From Luteococcus sp052116585 (GTDB taxonomy: Bacteria; Actinomycetota; Actinomycetes; Propionibacteriales; Propionibacteriaceae), in the NCBI RefSeq assembly GCF_052116585.1, contig NZ_JBQKKT010000006.1, positions 1 to 64,000 of the forward strand: a stretch of DNA of 64,000 bases. The letters are read 5' to 3'. The notes under the pieces were generated by a model. The model saw nothing but the letters and a program-made list of their open reading frames with translations, searched no databases and had not been told where the DNA came from. This document shows positions 61,662 to 64,000 of this stretch, in pieces. Numbering within the stretch: position 1 is the first letter of the stretch; each line of letters begins with the position of its first letter. The position numbers and the translations under genes were made by a program.

Positions 61662-62800
61662 GCCAGTCCGGGAACCGTCGCGGCAACGGTGAAGGAGCCG
61701 TCTACAAGACCGGGGCTGGCGCCTGGCGCGGCTACGCGGATCTGGGTTGGAAGGACGGCAAGCGGCAGCGCAAGTACGTCTCCGGCCGGACCAAGGCCGA
61801 CGTACAGCAGAAGGTCCGCCGCCTGATGACGCAGGCTGAGGAGGGCACGGTCATCGCTGGCCGGTCGCCCACCCTGCAGGCTTGGCTCACCCAGTACCTC
61901 GACGAGGTGGCCTCCCAGACGGTGCGCCCGTCCACCCTGCGCCGGTACCGGCAGGAGGCGCGGTTGTACATCATTCCCGTGCTGGGGAAGCTCCGTCTGG
62001 ACAAGCTGACGCCCCACCACATCTCCGACTTCTACCAGCTGATGGGCCGTCGGCTGTCGGCTGGCAGCGTTCGTCGGCTCCATGCCCTGCTCCGTCGCTC
62101 CTTGACCGTGGCCGTGCGGTGGAAGCTGATGGCCAGCAATCCCGTTCTGGCGGTCGATCCCCCGTCGGTCACTCGGCAGGAGGTGAAACCGTGGACCCTG
62201 GAGCAGACCCGCGCGTTCCTCGTCTTCATCGAGTCCCGGCCCATGGCGGCACGCTGGCAGTTGGCGGTGGTCCTCGGGCTGCGCCAGGGCGAAACCCTCG
62301 GCCTCTCGTGGGAGGACATCGACTGGGCCGGACAGACGCTGCGGATCCGCAAGGCGCTGAGCTACCGTCCCGGTGAAGGCTTGGTCCTTGGTGAGCCGAA
62401 GACTGCCCGGTCCCGTCGGACCATTCCGCTGCCCGAGCCGCTCGTCCGCTCCCTCAAGACCCACCGGGCCGAACAGGACCAGCAGCGGGCCGAGGCTGGC
62501 GACGAGTGGGAGGAAACTGGCTTGGTCTTCACGACTGCACAGGGCAAGCCGCTGCATCCGCGCAACGACTACCGGACCTTCCAGCACCACCTGCGGGACA
62601 CCGGCCTGCCGCCCATCCGGCTGCACGACCTGCGCCATACGGCCGCGTCCAACATGCTGACGGAAGGCATCCATGCCCGCGTGGTGATGGAGACGCTCGG
62701 CCACTCGACCTTCGACCTGACGATGAACACCTATAGCCACGTGGCTCCCAAGGTGTCCCGCGAGGCTGCCGACACTATGGCCGCCGCATTGTGGACGTAG
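61658..62800 (+). CDS. int: tyrosine site-specific integrase
   Basis: A 380-aa recombinase of the actinomycete ICE type. Catalytic residues are visible: R209 (LGLRQGETLGL), HxxR in HDLRHTAAS (H323, R326), H349 (LGHS) and nucleophile Y359 (MNTYSHV). The core-binding domain is at about 65-165. It sits 800 bp from the tRNA-Thr gene, the usual position for an integrase that uses the tRNA 3' end as attachment site. Confidence 0.95.
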   Translation: MSQSGNRRGNGEGAVYKTGAGAWRGYADLGWKDGKRQRKYVSGRTKADVQQKVRRLMTQAEEGTVIAGRSPTLQAWLTQYLDEVASQTVRPSTLRRYRQEARLYIIPVLGKLRLDKLTPHHISDFYQLMGRRLSAGSVRRLHALLRRSLTVAVRWKLMASNPVLAVDPPSVTRQEVKPWTLEQTRAFLVFIESRPMAARWQLAVVLGLRQGETLGLSWEDIDWAGQTLRIRKALSYRPGEGLVLGEPKTARSRRTIPLPEPLVRSLKTHRAEQDQQRAEAGDEWEETGLVFTTAQGKPLHPRNDYRTFQHHLRDTGLPPIRLHDLRHTAASNMLTEGIHARVVMETLGHSTFDLTMNTYSHVAPKVSREAADTMAAALWT

Positions 62801-62924
62801 GGACAGGCGGACTCGATCAACTGGGAACCTTGACCGCAACAACTCCATTTGCAGGCCTCACCAGCCTGCCGCTTTGAAGCAGTACCCCAGGTTTCCAACC
62901 AAACCGACAGAAGGAAGCAGCAGA

Positions 62925-63467
62925 ATGGTGAGCCAGCAGGAACCGATGACCTTAGAAGCCGTCTTCAACGCCCCGTGGATCGACGATGATCCCAACACGC
63001 AGTACCGCGTCACGTTGACGTGGGAGCTGATCCAGAGGCCTCTCAGCCCTGCCGACCCGCGCCACTCCAACGATGGTGCACAGACCGCCGACGTGGAAGA
63101 GCCGCGAACTCAGTTAGTGGTGAGCCTCTCCATCCCCGATATCGAGACGGTGCAGCGTGTCAAACAGCACTTCGGCATGACCACCGCAGACGCGCTCCTC
63201 CATGCCGTCGATCTGGACACCGAGGAAGCTTCACGGCTGGTAGCTGCCCATCAAGGGTCAGAAGCGGACGCCCTGACCCTCTTCCGGTTCGCGGGCACCT
63301 CGAAGAGCCGGCGCCCAGCCGCACCCTGCAAGCAGTTGAGCTGTCGCTTGCTCGAAAGCGATCTGGCCGTGATCGACGAACTGGTGGAGGCCACGGGCGC
63401 ATCCAGTCGCCGCGAGCTGTTCGAGGCCTGTGTCCCCTCGCTGCCTAGTCGCCTCGGCATGCACTGA
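62925..63467 (+). CDS. hypothetical protein with C-terminal RHH-like segment
   Basis: A 180-aa protein between the integrase and the tRNA. Its C-terminal CKQLSCRLLESDLAVIDELVEATGASS resembles a ribbon-helix-helix start (strand, then two helices); the rest is unclassified and acidic near residue 50 (DVEEPRTQ). ATG 62925 has GAAGGAAG upstream. Might regulate element B; not recognised. Confidence 0.55.
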   Translation: MVSQQEPMTLEAVFNAPWIDDDPNTQYRVTLTWELIQRPLSPADPRHSNDGAQTADVEEPRTQLVVSLSIPDIETVQRVKQHFGMTTADALLHAVDLDTEEASRLVAAHQGSEADALTLFRFAGTSKSRRPAAPCKQLSCRLLESDLAVIDELVEATGASSRRELFEACVPSLPSRLGMH

Positions 63468-63569
63468 GCCACAGGCACCGATGCCCGTCGATCTCGCCGG
63501 AAGGCCAAAAGCTGCAACATTTGCTGCAATCCGCGAGATTGGCGGGCGTTCCCGCTCACTGGACAAATG

Positions 63570-63594
63570 AAAAAGCCCCCTGACAAGGGGACTT
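63570..63594 (-). terminator. terminator of tRNA-Thr
   Basis: On the minus strand AGTCCCC, a 6-nt loop and GGGGGCT are followed by TTTTT, just beyond the CCA end. Good intrinsic terminator. Confidence 0.8.
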
Positions 63595-63596
63595 GG

Positions 63597-63672
63597 TGGA
63601 GCCGCCCAGGGGAGTCGAACCCCTGACCTACGCATTACGAGTGCGTTGCTCTACCAACTGAGCTAGGGCGGC
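63597..63672 (-). tRNA. tRNA-Thr (CGT)
   Basis: 76 bases including encoded CCA. Acceptor GCCGCCC pairs with GGGCGGC; D-arm GCTC...GAGC; anticodon stem ACGCA/TGCGT around CTCGTAA, anticodon CGT (63637-63639); T-arm AGGGG TTCGACT CCCCT. It is intact and serves as the attachment site of element B: the integrated copy keeps the gene complete. Confidence 0.97.
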
Positions 63673-63798
63673 ACGCCCGCCGGAGCGGACCAGAGAACTA
63701 TAGCCGGTCCGCGGGCTCGGACGCGAAACGAGCCCGCGGCTGACATCCGTCGGCCGGCCTCACCAGAGTTGTCAGAGGCTTGTGCCAACCTGGTCCTC

Positions 63799-64000
63799 AT
63801 GAGTCACCACGGCGCGGAAGCCGGCCTGTACGAGAGCCTCATCACACGCGCCCTCGCCGACGAGTTGGCCGCCTCACCGCTGTCCGCCGACTACGGCGAC
63901 ATCGACCCCGCCGACCAGCCCGACGTCCTCGCCCGTCACCTGGCCGAAGCCCTGCGTCGCCGCCTGCCGCGCAACCCCGACGAGCGGGTCGCCGTCGTGA
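63799..64000 (+). CDS. N-terminus of DUF3427/DEAD-box helicase-like protein (partial)
   Basis: A gene cut by the window edge. Its 67 visible residues (GLYESLITRALADELA, DIDPADQPDVLARHLAEALRRRLP) resemble the start of large DUF3427-type superfamily II helicases, which have a PLD-like nuclease domain followed by a helicase. ATG 63799; no motif proving helicase function falls inside the window. Confidence 0.6.
   Translation, partial: MSHHGAEAGLYESLITRALADELAASPLSADYGDIDPADQPDVLARHLAEALRRRLPRNPDERVAVV

Larger units (their letters stand above)
57643..63596. mobile_element. element B: reduced actinomycete integrative element at tRNA-Thr
   Basis: Bounded by the middle att fragment and the intact tRNA-Thr. 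It carries a defence pair, a truncated pSAM2-type rep gene, an excisionase and a tyrosine integrase close to the tRNA. No tra/FtsK-like transfer gene is seen, so it is probably non-conjugative. Confidence 0.88.

Overview
The window is high-GC actinobacterial chromosome, probably from the family Propionibacteriaceae (inference). Support: an Lsr2 nucleoid protein, frequent GTG/TTG starts, many ATGA/GTGA gene overlaps, and the conserved actinobacterial order dacB-tilS-hpt-ftsH-folE-folP-folB-folK-DUF3180 with ppa divergent from dacB.

1-15.1 kb is core genome: lsr2, an orphan Complex I NuoD-like gene, the folate operon with ftsH, purine salvage and cell-wall genes, pyrophosphatase, a crcB pair (fluoride export) and a methyltransferase/SixA pair. 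15.1-22.8 kb is a tightly overlapping minus-strand operon of three glycosyltransferases, an ABC exporter and a tandem-domain aminoglycoside-phosphotransferase-like protein; it looks like assembly and export of an unidentified glycoconjugate. 23-25 kb is amt-glnK (amt frameshifted). 25-29.5 kb has a DHA2 efflux pump with a TetR regulator and a clear palindromic operator, then a flavin amine oxidase. 29.7-43 kb holds a secreted subtilase, a DUF885 protein, an alpha/beta-hydrolase lacking its nucleophile, an oxidoreductase, a ROK glucokinase, a LuxR two-component system and a divergent ABC transporter whose ATPase has degenerate motifs. 43.3-48 kb is a trehalose module: treC (frameshifted), an EIIA-EIIB-EIIC PTS protein and a HAD phosphatase.

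49.8-63.7 kb is accessory DNA at a tRNA-Thr(CGT) gene. Three copies of the 3' half of that tRNA (about 49789, 57600 and in the intact gene at 63597) delimit two tandem elements. Element A carries an ISL3 copy interrupted by an IS110 element, a PIN/ImmA-type toxin-antitoxin-like pair and a restriction-modification operon. Element B looks like a reduced actinomycete integrative element (rep remnant, xis, integrase) with a Septu-like ATPase/HNH defence pair spliced next to the rep remnant. In the IS110 non-coding end the four guide segments of a bridge RNA can be read against both the insertion site and the IS ends.

Five copies of a 65-75 bp near-perfect palindrome (ends GAAACAGATGCAT, 5-nt loop) lie only between genes, and their arms vary in a compensatory way. 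Three genes (amt, treC, ISL3 transposase) each need a single missing base restored in a short G/C run, so sequencing error should be excluded before calling them pseudogenes.
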